DNA of 22,286 nt from CAZXYF01 sp964644705. Its GTDB lineage: Bacteria > Planctomycetota > Brocadiia > SM23-32. Below, in pieces: positions 1 through 7,090 of this stretch. Positions within the stretch are counted from its first letter, which is position 1. The number at the start of each line of letters is the position of its first letter. The translations under genes and the position numbers were made by a program. The stretch covers positions 1-22,286 of the forward strand of contig CAZXYF010000033.1 of NCBI GenBank assembly GCA_964644705.1, in the 5' to 3' direction. The notes under the pieces were generated by a model. It saw nothing but the letters and a program-made list of their open reading frames with translations. It had not been told where the DNA came from and did no database searches.

Positions 1-191
1 AAGTCACCGGAGAGCCCGTTTGAAAACGCATTTTTGAACGTTTTGGACAGCACTGGTTCGCTGGTTGGAACCATTCCCCCCTTCAATGAGGCAGAGATGC
101 AAGATGCATCGACACATCCCTGTATCTTCGAATCTTGGGTGACGATATATTTTATGATTATGCCAGACGGCCCAGAAACTATACAAAAGCT
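1..191. other. Left-edge non-coding stretch, no gene assigned
   Basis: This lies downstream of the minus-strand GT9 gene. Plus frame 1 is open from the window edge to base 258, but it would overlap the end of the GT9 gene by about 67 bases, has no recognisable motif and is not called. A small inverted repeat (TGGTTC, 8-base loop, GAACCA) lies at 54-73. It has no T-run on the minus strand, so it is not a convincing terminator. Confidence 0.4.
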
Positions 192-2027
192 TCAGGAAGT
201 GATTTCGTGGACATCGGATCCTGCGAAGCTGGCGATAATTTTTTGCTGCACCTCGTAACCATCACAGAGATCCTCATACCGCTTCATCAAACGCGCAGCA
301 GCACCACAGTTCACTCCCCCCGGGAACCCCTCGCAGAATTCGCCCAGGTCCGCGCCCACCATCGCTTCATGCCCCAGAAGGGGGAGCGAAAAGTTCCACG
401 CTGATTCCAGATGATCCACCGTGAGAGAGCCATCCGTGCCCGCGTTGATGCTGCCTTCCTCCGACAGAGCGCGGTGATAATAACCGGCAGAATGCATCCG
501 GTGGAGTAATTCTGCTGTCCGGTTTATCAGTTCGGTTTCCTCCCCGGATTTCGTCAGTTCGCGCACATCCCGCACCGTCCCCCGTCGTTCAAACACCAGT
601 CCTTCCCGTGCTTTTCCTCGTATATAACAAACAGGTTCCGGCACGGCCAGACCATCCCAGCGCATTTCTATCAAACGATCCCAAAAATTCTTCAATCTGC
701 ATCGACTAAAAAGCCCCATCCGTGGTGTCACCATCTTTCGGATTTTCAGAACCAGATCTCTCCCACCGCGACCGCGCCCACAAAACACCGATTCACTGGT
801 CTGATCCGGGTTTTCTTGTCCATTCATAATATCGGTCAAAAACCGATAGAATTCCGGACGGCTATACGATGTGCAAATGGCGCCGTCCCATATCCCCAGT
901 GCAAAGTTAACTGTAAAGGGACCTCGCACATCCTGTCCCTCAACCCCTCGCACCTTGCCCTCCCCCGTCAGAAGATCATCGCAGGCGGACTGGACCTCCT
1001 CCTCCTCAATGCCCGACATACACACAGGATCCCCACACTGACGCTTGTCACAGGGACGACAGGGCACATCGGCCGCCACCACTCTGCTTCGGCTGCAGTA
1101 TGGACCCGTGCCGTCTGCATCTTTCGGACCAAACAGCGCCACGACCGGTATGCCCAGTCCCGACGCCAGATGCATTGGCCCCGTGTCGCTTCCCACAAAC
1201 AAATCAGCTTTGGAGAGCAGATAGGTAAGCTGCTGTAAGTGAGCAAGACGCGGCGCCAGAACGGCACGGTGAGACGATGCCGCCACAAGGCGGTGAGCAA
1301 GAGCTTCTTCCCCCGGGCCAAAAGTTACCAGAACCCCTGCCCCCTTCTCATCCATGAGCCATTCCGCTACATGGCCATAGTGCTCTGGCGCCCACCGTTT
1401 AAACGATGCGAAATCGCTGGTACCAGGGTGCATGAGAACCAGAGGCCGGGGCAATTCCTCAGTGACCCATTCCACCGGCTGCGTGTATTTACGCTGGCGC
1501 GGAAAGATCGGCCGCGCATACTGCGTCGGAATCCCGAGAGCGCCCAGAAGTGCCAGGTCCCGTTCTATTCGGTGAACACCTTCTCCGGGCACCTCCACCA
1601 GTTCGTTCTGGGAGAGGTAATTCATCTCGCGGGATACTGGATTGCCGAAACCAACGCGCAATTTCGCTCCCGCAGCACTCACCAACCACGCGCTTTTCAA
1701 ACTGCTCTGGAAATCAAGGCTCACATCATACTCATGTCGGCGCAATTCCAGCACCAGATCAGCAATTTCCGGGAATGCATGACCCCATCGGAGGGGATTC
1801 TTCAGTAATTTGCTCCACTTCTGCCGCGGGATTGTCAGCAGTTCGTCAATATAGGGATGTCCCTCAAGCAAATCGGAGAATCGTTCTTCGATCACCCATG
1901 TAATATTCGCGTTCGGTCGATACTCTTCCAGCAGGCTCAACGCATTCATTGTATGAACCACGTCCCCCAGACCACTTAACCGGATGCATAATATTTCACC
2001 TCCGCTCTGGGGTTCACACATTGTCAT
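192..2027 (-). CDS. GT9 heptosyltransferase-like glycosyltransferase fused to a degenerate kinase-like domain
   Basis: 611 residues. The N-terminal ~355 residues match the ADP-heptose:lipopolysaccharide heptosyltransferase family (GT9): RLSGLGDVVH at 16-25, HPGTSDFASFKRW at 200-212, and the donor-site motif SDTGPMHLA at 280-288 followed by PVVALFG. A four-cysteine patch (C323, C326, C331, C336), common in GT9 proteins, follows. Family role: adding heptose-type sugars to lipopolysaccharide core at the cytoplasmic membrane face. Residues ~385-611 resemble the WaaP/InaA lipopolysaccharide-kinase fold: LVLKI with K428 as ATP lysine, then LHRMHSAGYYHRA at 508-520. The HRD catalytic aspartate is alanine (A520) and the usual downstream Asn is absent, so this half may be a pseudokinase. 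The ATG start has GGGAG 7 bases upstream. It lies 90 bases downstream of the ADP-ribosylglycohydrolase-like gene on the same strand; a weak promoter-like CTGACA-18-CATATT sits in that gap. The GT9 call is firm, the C-terminal fold less so. Confidence 0.88.
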   Translation of the reverse strand: MTMCEPQSGGEILCIRLSGLGDVVHTMNALSLLEEYRPNANITWVIEERFSDLLEGHPYIDELLTIPRQKWSKLLKNPLRWGHAFPEIADLVLELRRHEYDVSLDFQSSLKSAWLVSAAGAKLRVGFGNPVSREMNYLSQNELVEVPGEGVHRIERDLALLGALGIPTQYARPIFPRQRKYTQPVEWVTEELPRPLVLMHPGTSDFASFKRWAPEHYGHVAEWLMDEKGAGVLVTFGPGEEALAHRLVAASSHRAVLAPRLAHLQQLTYLLSKADLFVGSDTGPMHLASGLGIPVVALFGPKDADGTGPYCSRSRVVAADVPCRPCDKRQCGDPVCMSGIEEEEVQSACDDLLTGEGKVRGVEGQDVRGPFTVNFALGIWDGAICTSYSRPEFYRFLTDIMNGQENPDQTSESVFCGRGRGGRDLVLKIRKMVTPRMGLFSRCRLKNFWDRLIEMRWDGLAVPEPVCYIRGKAREGLVFERRGTVRDVRELTKSGEETELINRTAELLHRMHSAGYYHRALSEEGSINAGTDGSLTVDHLESAWNFSLPLLGHEAMVGADLGEFCEGFPGGVNCGAAARLMKRYEDLCDGYEVQQKIIASFAGSDVHEITS

Positions 2028-2117
2028 AGTTCCGCTCCCGGGCCAGCATTCTTCCAGATAAATATGTTATTCCGACAGTATTTTTGTCAGCCGGATTTCC
2101 CGATACCGATCACCACA

Positions 2118-3428
2118 TTATACCGACTGGATCTCGAGTGTCCTATCCGCAACGTCACTGAGGCTCACTCGTGAATCATCAGCTATATCTGTCATCAGCG
2201 TATCGTTCAAGGGACTTTTCCAGCGTTCCGGAACCCGGTCAATACCATTCAGTACTCCCAGTAGCGACCCCACCGCAGCTCCATTGCAGACGGTATCACG
2301 TCCTCCCGTCACAGCCAGTCCCAGACTCTTGCTGAAATCCCCTTCGCCCCACAGTAAAGCGGTCACAATGATACCGGCGTTAACAATAGCATGCACGTCG
2401 CCGTAATCATCGTATCGTTTACCGATTCGTTTATAGGCCCATTCCGGGGACTCATCATCCTCGTGCCACTGCATGACCTGTTGAACGGTTTCCGCGAGCC
2501 TGCACTGATCCGGGATCTCCGAGAGCCCTATACGAATAATCTGTCGGAGATCGGCGGTCACAAACGCCCCCGCCAGCATCCCCGCCATCCACATTTCAGC
2601 GTAAATACCATTTCGCGAATGGCTGATTCGTCCGTCGCGGTAAGCCATTTCCGCGGCCATTTCCGGTCGTCCCGGATTGACATATCCCCACATATCCGCC
2701 CGAATTTGAGCCCCCGTCCACTCACGATACGGGTTACGTTCCCGGGCACTCCTGGGAGGCCAGACACCATTGACGAAATTCCTGTAAGCAACTCGATCGG
2801 CCATATCTGTTGCATCATACGGTAAATCTGCAAGCCACTGCCGAGCGACATCTTCACTCTCGAAATGTCGTCCCTGATTTTCCAGTACTCGAAGCCCGAG
2901 CACAGTGTAATTGGTAACATCCGTTTTCACTCCCCCCTGCACCTCATTTTTATATACCGCATCCCTGACATCGGGACTCCCCTCTTCCTCCTTTTCTTCG
3001 GCCGGTGCCGGGAAATAATCCCGGAGAGGATAAGCATGACGGGCCTTCAACACATCTTTAATCCGTTGCCAGTTCCAACCTTCGACCGGTCTTCCCAGTA
3101 AACATCCCGCCACTCGTCCGGTCCACCCACCGAGTATCTTATTTCGTCGTTCCTCTCGGCTCACCCCTGCCCCGATGCTTCTCGGTCCCTCAGGACGCGC
3201 AAGAAGGATTTCAGACAACTCATCCGGTTCCTCATAATCGAACGACTCCCCTGGCTCGAGCTTTGCCAGTGACCTGCGGAGAGATTGAAGATGATCATCC
3301 TGTTTTTTGCCCCCGGTGTTGCGCGCCAGATTCAAAGTGCGTTCCAATTCCCACGTGTCGCAGCCTTGCTGTCGCCGAATGATCAGCTCACGTTCCAGTT
3401 CCTCGATTTCACTTTTCCTTGAGGCCAT
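2118..3428 (-). CDS. ADP-ribosylglycohydrolase-fold protein with altered metal-site motifs
   Basis: 436 residues. The family helical fold starts near residue 95 with NKILGGWTGRVAGCLLGRPVEGW-type sequence (96-118). It ends with the glycine-rich GGRDTVCNGAAVGSLLG at 375-391, which corresponds to the usual GxDTDCNxAxxGSxxG signature. Known family members remove ADP-ribose from proteins or cleave related N-glycosidic bonds, using two Mg ions held by Asp/Thr residues. Here the second Asp of the DTD signature is Val380, and the N-terminal acidic motif (usually DDT or DDD) reads TDVTNYT at 169-175, so metal binding is probably changed. The first ~90 residues are a charged, probably helical extension (EIEELERELIIRRQ) not needed by the core fold. 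The ATG start has AGGAG closely upstream, and a candidate promoter lies at 3475-3503. It may be co-transcribed with the GT9 gene. Fold assignment is good; substrate is unknown. Confidence 0.85.
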   Translation of the reverse strand: MASRKSEIEELERELIIRRQQGCDTWELERTLNLARNTGGKKQDDHLQSLRRSLAKLEPGESFDYEEPDELSEILLARPEGPRSIGAGVSREERRNKILGGWTGRVAGCLLGRPVEGWNWQRIKDVLKARHAYPLRDYFPAPAEEKEEEGSPDVRDAVYKNEVQGGVKTDVTNYTVLGLRVLENQGRHFESEDVARQWLADLPYDATDMADRVAYRNFVNGVWPPRSARERNPYREWTGAQIRADMWGYVNPGRPEMAAEMAYRDGRISHSRNGIYAEMWMAGMLAGAFVTADLRQIIRIGLSEIPDQCRLAETVQQVMQWHEDDESPEWAYKRIGKRYDDYGDVHAIVNAGIIVTALLWGEGDFSKSLGLAVTGGRDTVCNGAAVGSLLGVLNGIDRVPERWKSPLNDTLMTDIADDSRVSLSDVADRTLEIQSV

Positions 3429-3474
3429 CTTTGCTCCTGTTTGGGACTAACGAAAACACGATGTATGACCTTCA

Positions 3475-3503
3475 ATGGTACTGGTCCCCGCCAGATCGTT
3501 CAA
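3475..3503 (-). promoter_or_regulatory. Candidate sigma-70 promoter for the ADP-ribosylglycohydrolase-like gene
   Basis: On the minus strand TTGAAC is followed after 17 bases by TACCAT. This would start transcription about 40 bases before the ATG at 3428 and just downstream of the hsp20 terminator, so the two units look separate. The -10 matches consensus at only four of six positions. Confidence 0.35.
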
Positions 3504-3538
3504 ATAAAATGGAGCGTCCGCATCATTCGGATTCACGT

Positions 3539-3568
3539 AAAAAAAGGCGACCGGCAGAACCGGTCGCC
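3539..3568 (-). terminator. Intrinsic terminator of the hsp20 operon
   Basis: On the minus strand a perfect 9-bp stem (GGCGACCGG, loop TTCTG, CCGGTCGCC) is followed at once by a run of seven T. It lies about 30 bases after the stop codon of the last Hsp20 gene and before the next minus-strand gene. This is a textbook rho-independent terminator. Confidence 0.93.
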
Positions 3569-3596
3569 TGCTTGCATCCACACGGGTTATGCCCGC

Positions 3597-4091
3597 TTAC
3601 TCGCTGCCTCCTTCAATCTCGATCCGCTGCCCCCGGGCTTCACCCGTCTTGGGCAGATGGCACTGGAGCACACCGTCTTCAAACGATGCCTCGATATCCT
3701 CTTCATCAACCGTCGAGGGAAGCGGAATCGAGCGTGAAAACTTACCATAAGAGCGCTCAACTCGAAGATAGTCCTCATCCTCCTCACGCGACTCTTCCTT
3801 CTTTTCGCCGCGTATGTTGAGACGCCCCTGTTCCACGGTTACCTCAATATCATCTTTTGAGGTGCCGGGCAGCTCAACGGACACCTTGTAAGCGTTGTCA
3901 GTTTCGGACACATCGATAGCGGGAGCGAGACTGGATTCACCGGCAAAACGGGGGAACTGCCCCATATCGCCGAAAAAGTCCTCCATGGCATCACGAAATA
4001 CATCCCGCATGTCCTGTTCAGCGGGCACAGATTCGTCACCTTCACCTCGTCCACGACGTTTGCGCCACGGAATGAGATCTCGAATAGTCAT
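3597..4091 (-). CDS. Hsp20/alpha-crystallin small heat shock protein (third in operon)
   Basis: 164 residues, an ATP-independent holdase chaperone of the cytosol that keeps unfolding proteins soluble. The alpha-crystallin domain runs from about 58 to 147: a KVSVELPGTSKDDIEV strand pair at 69-84, RLNIRGEK at 90-97, FSRSIPLP at 118-125, and the family hallmark EDGVL at 138-142. The C-terminal IEIE (157-160) is the I-x-I type motif that docks neighbouring dimers. The N-terminal arm (1-57) is basic, then acidic and Phe-rich. The start is taken at the ATG at 4091 because AAGGAGG (4101-4107) is 9 bases away; the in-frame GTG at 4097 would be only 3 bases from it. It is the last gene of a three-gene hsp20 operon, 45 bases after the second gene, and ends at a strong terminator. 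Confidence 0.95.
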   Translation of the reverse strand: MTIRDLIPWRKRRGRGEGDESVPAEQDMRDVFRDAMEDFFGDMGQFPRFAGESSLAPAIDVSETDNAYKVSVELPGTSKDDIEVTVEQGRLNIRGEKKEESREEDEDYLRVERSYGKFSRSIPLPSTVDEEDIEASFEDGVLQCHLPKTGEARGQRIEIEGGSE

Positions 4092-4136
4092 GGTCACACA
4101 CCTCCTTTTGAGATGATCAAACGGTTCATCTGAAAG

Positions 4137-4541
4137 TTACTGGATTTCAATCTGACGTTTCTGGAATCGCTGAGCTTTGGGGAGACTCAGGTGAAGGACA
4201 CCGTTTTCCATCGTAGCGGTGATGTCGGCATCTTCACTCACATCCAGTCCCTCACCGACCGAGAAACGTCGGTAGAAGTCGCCGACCTGATATTCCTGGC
4301 GCCGAAGTTCCATCTCTTCTTCACCATACACCTGTGCACGCCCTTCAATCGTCAGGACGCCTTCCTCGAGGACGATGTCAACGTCCTCTTTGGACACGCC
4401 AGGCATATCCGCGACGATGTTAACGGAATCCTCTTCTTCCACAACGTCCACCTGCGGAGCAAACGTTGCGGTATCCTGTTCGCGTTCCGGAACAATCGCT
4501 TCGTCTTCAGTGTTTGTTACGCTCGTTTCTGCAGCTACCAT
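4137..4541 (-). CDS. Hsp20/alpha-crystallin small heat shock protein, divergent, acidic (second in operon)
   Basis: 134 residues. The alpha-crystallin domain covers about 28-122: DVVEEEDSVNIVADMPGVSKEDVDIVL-type sequence at 32-58, VLTIEGRA at 62-69, and the signature ENGVLHLSLPK at 111-121. The C-terminal IEI near 131-133 is the oligomer-docking motif. It differs from its two neighbours in a short, very acidic N-terminal arm without the Arg/Met/Phe-rich segment. Its central segment (YGEEEMELRRQEYQVGDFYRRF) resembles the class of Hsp20 with RRQEY..G.F.R.F. The arm of Hsp20 proteins binds clients and sets oligomer size, so this one probably has a different partner range, perhaps as a hetero-oligomer subunit. 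The ATG has AGGAGG 7 bases upstream. The gaps to neighbours are 56 and 45 bases, consistent with one transcript. Confidence 0.94.
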   Translation of the reverse strand: MVAAETSVTNTEDEAIVPEREQDTATFAPQVDVVEEEDSVNIVADMPGVSKEDVDIVLEEGVLTIEGRAQVYGEEEMELRRQEYQVGDFYRRFSVGEGLDVSEDADITATMENGVLHLSLPKAQRFQKRQIEIQ

Positions 4542-4597
4542 GACTGCACCTCCTTGTTTGCTTTCGGATTGGACTGCACAAAGATCAGATCCAACGA

Positions 4598-5020
4598 CTA
4601 CTCAATTTCGATCTGTCGCGGTTTACTCGCTTCACTTCGGGGCAGAGTTATCGTGAGAATGCCGTCTTCATAACTGGCCTCCACACTCTCCGCGTCAACG
4701 GCAAACGGCAATGGTATGGTCCGCGAAAACTCCCCGTGACCACGTTCATGTCTCCGGAACGTCGCGTCGTCACCCATGTGCTCCGGATCACGTTTACCCC
4801 GAATGGTCAACACGTCGTTCTCCACGGAAATGTCGATATCCTCAGTTTTTACACCGGGAATTTCACACGTCGCCACTGCTCGCTCTTCGCTGGACCACAG
4901 GTTGACCGCCGGAAACGGCGCACTGAATACATCACCCGCCACGTTTCCGATCATCCTGTTCATGCGGCGACGCATACGATCAAGCTCACGAACGCTATTG
5001 TTCCAATCCCACAGCACCAT
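4598..5020 (-). CDS. Hsp20/alpha-crystallin small heat shock protein (first in operon)
   Basis: 140 residues. The N-terminal arm is short and Arg/Met-rich (RELDRMRRRMNRMIGNV, 11-27), followed by the alpha-crystallin domain: AVATCEIPGVKTEDIDISV at 48-66, VLTIRGKR at 70-77, the FSRTIPLPFAVD strand at 98-109, and EDGILTITLPR at 118-128. The C-terminal IEIE (137-140) is the I-x-I docking motif. It is closer in sequence to the third gene than to the second. The ATG is decided by AAGGAGG at 5027-5033, 6 bases upstream. It is the promoter-proximal gene of the operon. No CIRCE-type inverted repeat is visible upstream, so HrcA control is not supported; the heat-shock control element cannot be named from the sequence. 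Confidence 0.95.
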   Translation of the reverse strand: MVLWDWNNSVRELDRMRRRMNRMIGNVAGDVFSAPFPAVNLWSSEERAVATCEIPGVKTEDIDISVENDVLTIRGKRDPEHMGDDATFRRHERGHGEFSRTIPLPFAVDAESVEASYEDGILTITLPRSEASKPRQIEIE

Positions 5021-5080
5021 GATAAACCTCCTTTCTGAGAGATCATCTACTTTGACTGTCCGACTTCATTTCGTCGCCAT

Positions 5081-5086
5081 ATTATA
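5081..5086 (-). promoter_or_regulatory. Possible -10 box of the hsp20 operon
   Basis: A perfect TATAAT lies on the minus strand about 60 bases before the first Hsp20 ATG. There is no good -35 at 16-18 bases, so an activator or alternative sigma factor, or coincidence in AT-rich DNA, remains possible. Confidence 0.25.
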
Positions 5087-5280
5087 ATGCAATCATCGTA
5101 CCAATCATTCATCATTGCACATTTTTTCCGTAGATACCTCTCAAGTTCAATCCTTTCAACCCCAACAAATATGCCCTTAGCTCCCGACCCTAATAATACT
5201 GTCATTATGGCAGTGTCGCACAATATATGGGCAATTATGGCACCTTCTGTTATTGGCGTACACATTTTCATCGCTTTGCC

Positions 5281-5309
5281 TTGCACCGTCTTACGCCGTC
5301 ACTTATAGT
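5281..5309 (+). promoter_or_regulatory. Sigma-70-type promoter of tRNA-Arg
   Basis: TTGCAC (5281-5286) and TATAGT (5304-5309) are separated by exactly 17 bases. Initiation would fall near 5316, about 26 bases before the mature tRNA 5' end. Together with the terminator after the tRNA this makes a complete single-gene transcription unit. Confidence 0.65.
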
Positions 5310-5341
5310 GGAAACGGCATAGAAAGATTGCATCAAACTTT

Positions 5342-5418
5342 GCGCCCGTAGCTCAACTGGATAGAGCATTGGTCTTCGGAACCAAGGGTTGGGGGTTCGA
5401 ATCCTCCCGGGCGTACCA
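5342..5418 (+). tRNA. tRNA-Arg, anticodon UCG (reads CGA/CGG)
   Basis: A full cloverleaf can be folded by hand. The acceptor stem GCGCCCG pairs with CGGGCGT (5408-5414; one G-T pair). The D stem is GCTC/GAGC with loop AACTGGATA, and the anticodon stem is TTGGT/ACCAA with loop CTTCGGA, placing TCG at 5376-5378. The variable loop has five bases. The T stem GGGGG/CCTCC carries a TTCGAAT loop. The discriminator is A and CCA is encoded (5416-5418). A20 and C35, both arginine identity elements, are present. It sits alone between the hsp20 promoter region and a convergent flavoprotein gene. I see no duplicated 3' end nearby that would mark an integration site. Confidence 0.97.
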
Positions 5419-5430
5419 TCATAAAATAAT

Positions 5431-5478
5431 CCCCGGTAAAGTGCCTGGCTTTACCGGGGATTTCTTGTTGGTTTTTTG
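5431..5478 (+). terminator. Intrinsic terminator after tRNA-Arg, possibly bidirectional
   Basis: A perfect 10-bp stem CCCCGGTAAA / TTTACCGGGG (5431-5440 and 5450-5459) has a 9-base loop. It is followed on the plus strand by an imperfect T-tract ending in six T (5472-5477). On the minus strand the same stem is followed by ATTATTTTA, so it could also stop transcripts coming from the convergent flavoprotein gene. Confidence 0.78.
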
Positions 5479-5485
5479 ACAGCTC

Positions 5486-5519
5486 CGTCGTGTGCACGAC
5501 GTTTCTGTCACACGTCGTG
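5486..5519 (-). other. Overlapping, mutually exclusive hairpins at the end of the short flavoprotein gene
   Basis: Three complementary arms lie around the stop codon: CGTCGTG (5486-5492), CACGACGT (5495-5502) and ACGTCGTG (5512-5519). The middle arm can pair with the left one (7 bp, 2-base loop) or with the right one (8 bp, 9-base loop that includes the stop codon), but not both. The tight left pairing would need a distorted loop in RNA. There is no T-run next to it on the minus strand. Confidence 0.5.
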
Positions 5520-6878
5520 TTCTGTTTCCGTATGGCATCTCTCGTATATCGGCCCATACACCCCGGTGTCACGTACCACACATCCCGCCCTGCCCCCCTG
5601 CCGCAATATATCGGTGCATGAAGAGCACGTGATGCAGACTGAGGATGAATCCAGCTCACCGTTTTCCAATATGTGCCGGGCAAACTGGGGACATGCAAGT
5701 GCCTGACGACCGTATCCCACGGATGCTGCATCTTTTTTTTCTATTAGCGCGGCCCCCACATACGGTGACAACTCGCGCAGCCAACTGAACCCCGTCGCCA
5801 CAAGGGGCATATCCGGCACTTCTTCAGCCAGTTTCCGATGAAGCTCGACGCTGTTGGCGATGTTGGCCAGCGGATGTTCATTGGGGATATAACCGTCCTG
5901 TTCCTTTGAGTCGTACGGTCGTTCAACATGGGGATTATAATAGGGATTCCCATACGCCACATTCACCATGCTCACCCCCCACTCCTTCATTTCCCGCACG
6001 AGGTGGATCGGCTCGGACAGGTCGGGCTCCATGCTGCCGTCCGACCCCATACCAAACCCGTAAGGGTAAGGTATCGCATCGTATATACTGAGCCGACACA
6101 TCACGGCTATCTCGGGGACCTCCTCGCGTATCCGCTGGATAACCTGGCGCAACATCCGCGTCCGATTGCGATAGATCCCCCCATACCGGCTGTTCTCGCG
6201 CGTGAAGGCATTGAGGAGCTGCGCCATCAGATAGCCGTGGCAAGCTTTCACATCCACGGCATCATAGCCGGCATCGCGTGCCAGACGCGCCGCATTTACA
6301 TAGTCATCCTGCAGCTCATCCAATTCCTCATCGGAGATGACGGGATAATCACTCGGTATATCCGTCTGATCATCCAGGATGGGATGATGATAAACAATAA
6401 CGGGATCAGGATTTCCCTCTGGCTTGCTTCGCCGGCCTGAATGCGTCAGTTGTGCCACAATAACCGGTTGGTCCCCGCTGAAATCGCGCTCTGCCGCTTC
6501 TCTCATTAGCTGGCGGAGTTCTTCGAATTCATTCACGTTCTCTTCATGCAACCAGAGCTGCCGGGGATTGGCCCGCCCCTCCGACACAATCGCCGTTGCT
6601 TCCAACCAGATCAGGCCCGCCCCTCCTCCGGCAAAACGCCGATAACGCCGTGCCGTCAGACGTCCTGGACTTCCGTCTTCCTCCCCATCAAAGCCCTTCA
6701 TCGGGTGAATGGCGAGTCGATTCGGAATGGTCAGCGACCCCATCTCGTACATTTCCGCAAACCCGGACATGTCCTCAGAATAGGGAAGCCACAGTCCTAA
6801 ATCGTCCAATTTGTTTTCGATCTCACCCCAGCTGTCAAAATCGAAACATTCATGTTCCGACGGATATCTGACCTTCAT
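5508..6878 (-). CDS. Old-Yellow-Enzyme-family flavoprotein with Fe-S motif (short paralogue)
   Basis: 456 residues. An FMN-binding TIM barrel of the NADH:flavin oxidoreductase / 2,4-dienoyl-CoA reductase type: LTIPNRLAIHPM at 49-60, GAGLIWLEATA at 86-96, QLTHSGRRSKP at 143-153, KACHGYL at 211-217 (His/Tyr at the flavin), RYGGIYRNRTR at 231-241, and ASVGYGRQALA at 385-395. The barrel is followed by C415, C418, C421 and C433 (CX2CX2CX11C), where 2,4-dienoyl-CoA reductase binds a 4Fe-4S cluster. Unlike that enzyme and its own neighbour, the chain ends about 23 residues later, without an FAD/NAD(P) half, so it must receive electrons from another protein. It aligns to the first 445 residues of the adjacent long protein without any gap. 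No substrate can be named. The ATG has GGGAGG 8-9 bases upstream. Confidence 0.9.
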   Translation of the reverse strand: MKVRYPSEHECFDFDSWGEIENKLDDLGLWLPYSEDMSGFAEMYEMGSLTIPNRLAIHPMKGFDGEEDGSPGRLTARRYRRFAGGGAGLIWLEATAIVSEGRANPRQLWLHEENVNEFEELRQLMREAAERDFSGDQPVIVAQLTHSGRRSKPEGNPDPVIVYHHPILDDQTDIPSDYPVISDEELDELQDDYVNAARLARDAGYDAVDVKACHGYLMAQLLNAFTRENSRYGGIYRNRTRMLRQVIQRIREEVPEIAVMCRLSIYDAIPYPYGFGMGSDGSMEPDLSEPIHLVREMKEWGVSMVNVAYGNPYYNPHVERPYDSKEQDGYIPNEHPLANIANSVELHRKLAEEVPDMPLVATGFSWLRELSPYVGAALIEKKDAASVGYGRQALACPQFARHILENGELDSSSVCITCSSCTDILRQGGRAGCVVRDTGVYGPIYERCHTETEHDV

Positions 6879-7090
6879 CGGTTTGTTCCTCCCATTCCGA
6901 AGGCATCATGCAACCATTCACTTATATCATAACTCTCATCTGCATTCTATTTTACAGAAACGGCCCCCCGCAACACGACCCAAAATATAAATTCCAGCAT
7001 TTCGGCCATAGTCACCGTTCCCATCACATTTTCAGGGTCACACTCCGGCATTCTGGACACGTCGGCGCGCTCGTGCAGCACCGCCCGTTA
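6879..7090. other. Gap between the two flavoprotein genes, with an unassigned short open frame
   Basis: 212 bases. On the minus strand, in frame with the long flavoprotein gene and directly after its double stop TGA-TAA, a frame stays open to a TAG at 6947-6949. It would encode 44 residues from a GTG at 7081 or 34 from an ATG at 7051. It has no convincing ribosome-binding site and no motif I recognise. It is reported as a possibility, not a gene. Confidence 0.3.

Larger units (their letters stand above)
5021..5341. other. Divergent regulatory region between hsp20 operon and tRNA-Arg
   Basis: 321 bases without a convincing gene; the short open frames on both strands lack motifs and codon structure. 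It is noticeably AT-richer than its surroundings. It contains the tRNA promoter (5281-5309, plus) and a TATAAT-like box for the hsp20 operon (5081-5086, minus). A 9-base direct repeat ATTATGGCA occurs at 5204-5212 and 5234-5242, exactly 30 bases apart. A CTTGAGA-like element on the minus strand (about 5139-5145) resembles a heat-shock sigma -35, but no CCCCAT-type -10 follows. Confidence 0.5.

Noticed and set aside
1..258. Plus-strand open frame from the left edge
   Set aside because: It overlaps the end of the GT9 gene on the other strand, shows no motif, and its length is easily reached by chance.
5047..5308. Short open frames on both strands in the hsp20/tRNA gap
   Set aside because: They cover the same DNA as the promoters, lack ribosome sites and have irregular composition.
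5342..5418. tRNA gene as an integration site for a mobile element
   Set aside because: No integrase, no repeated tRNA 3' segment and no compositional break were seen on either side within the window.
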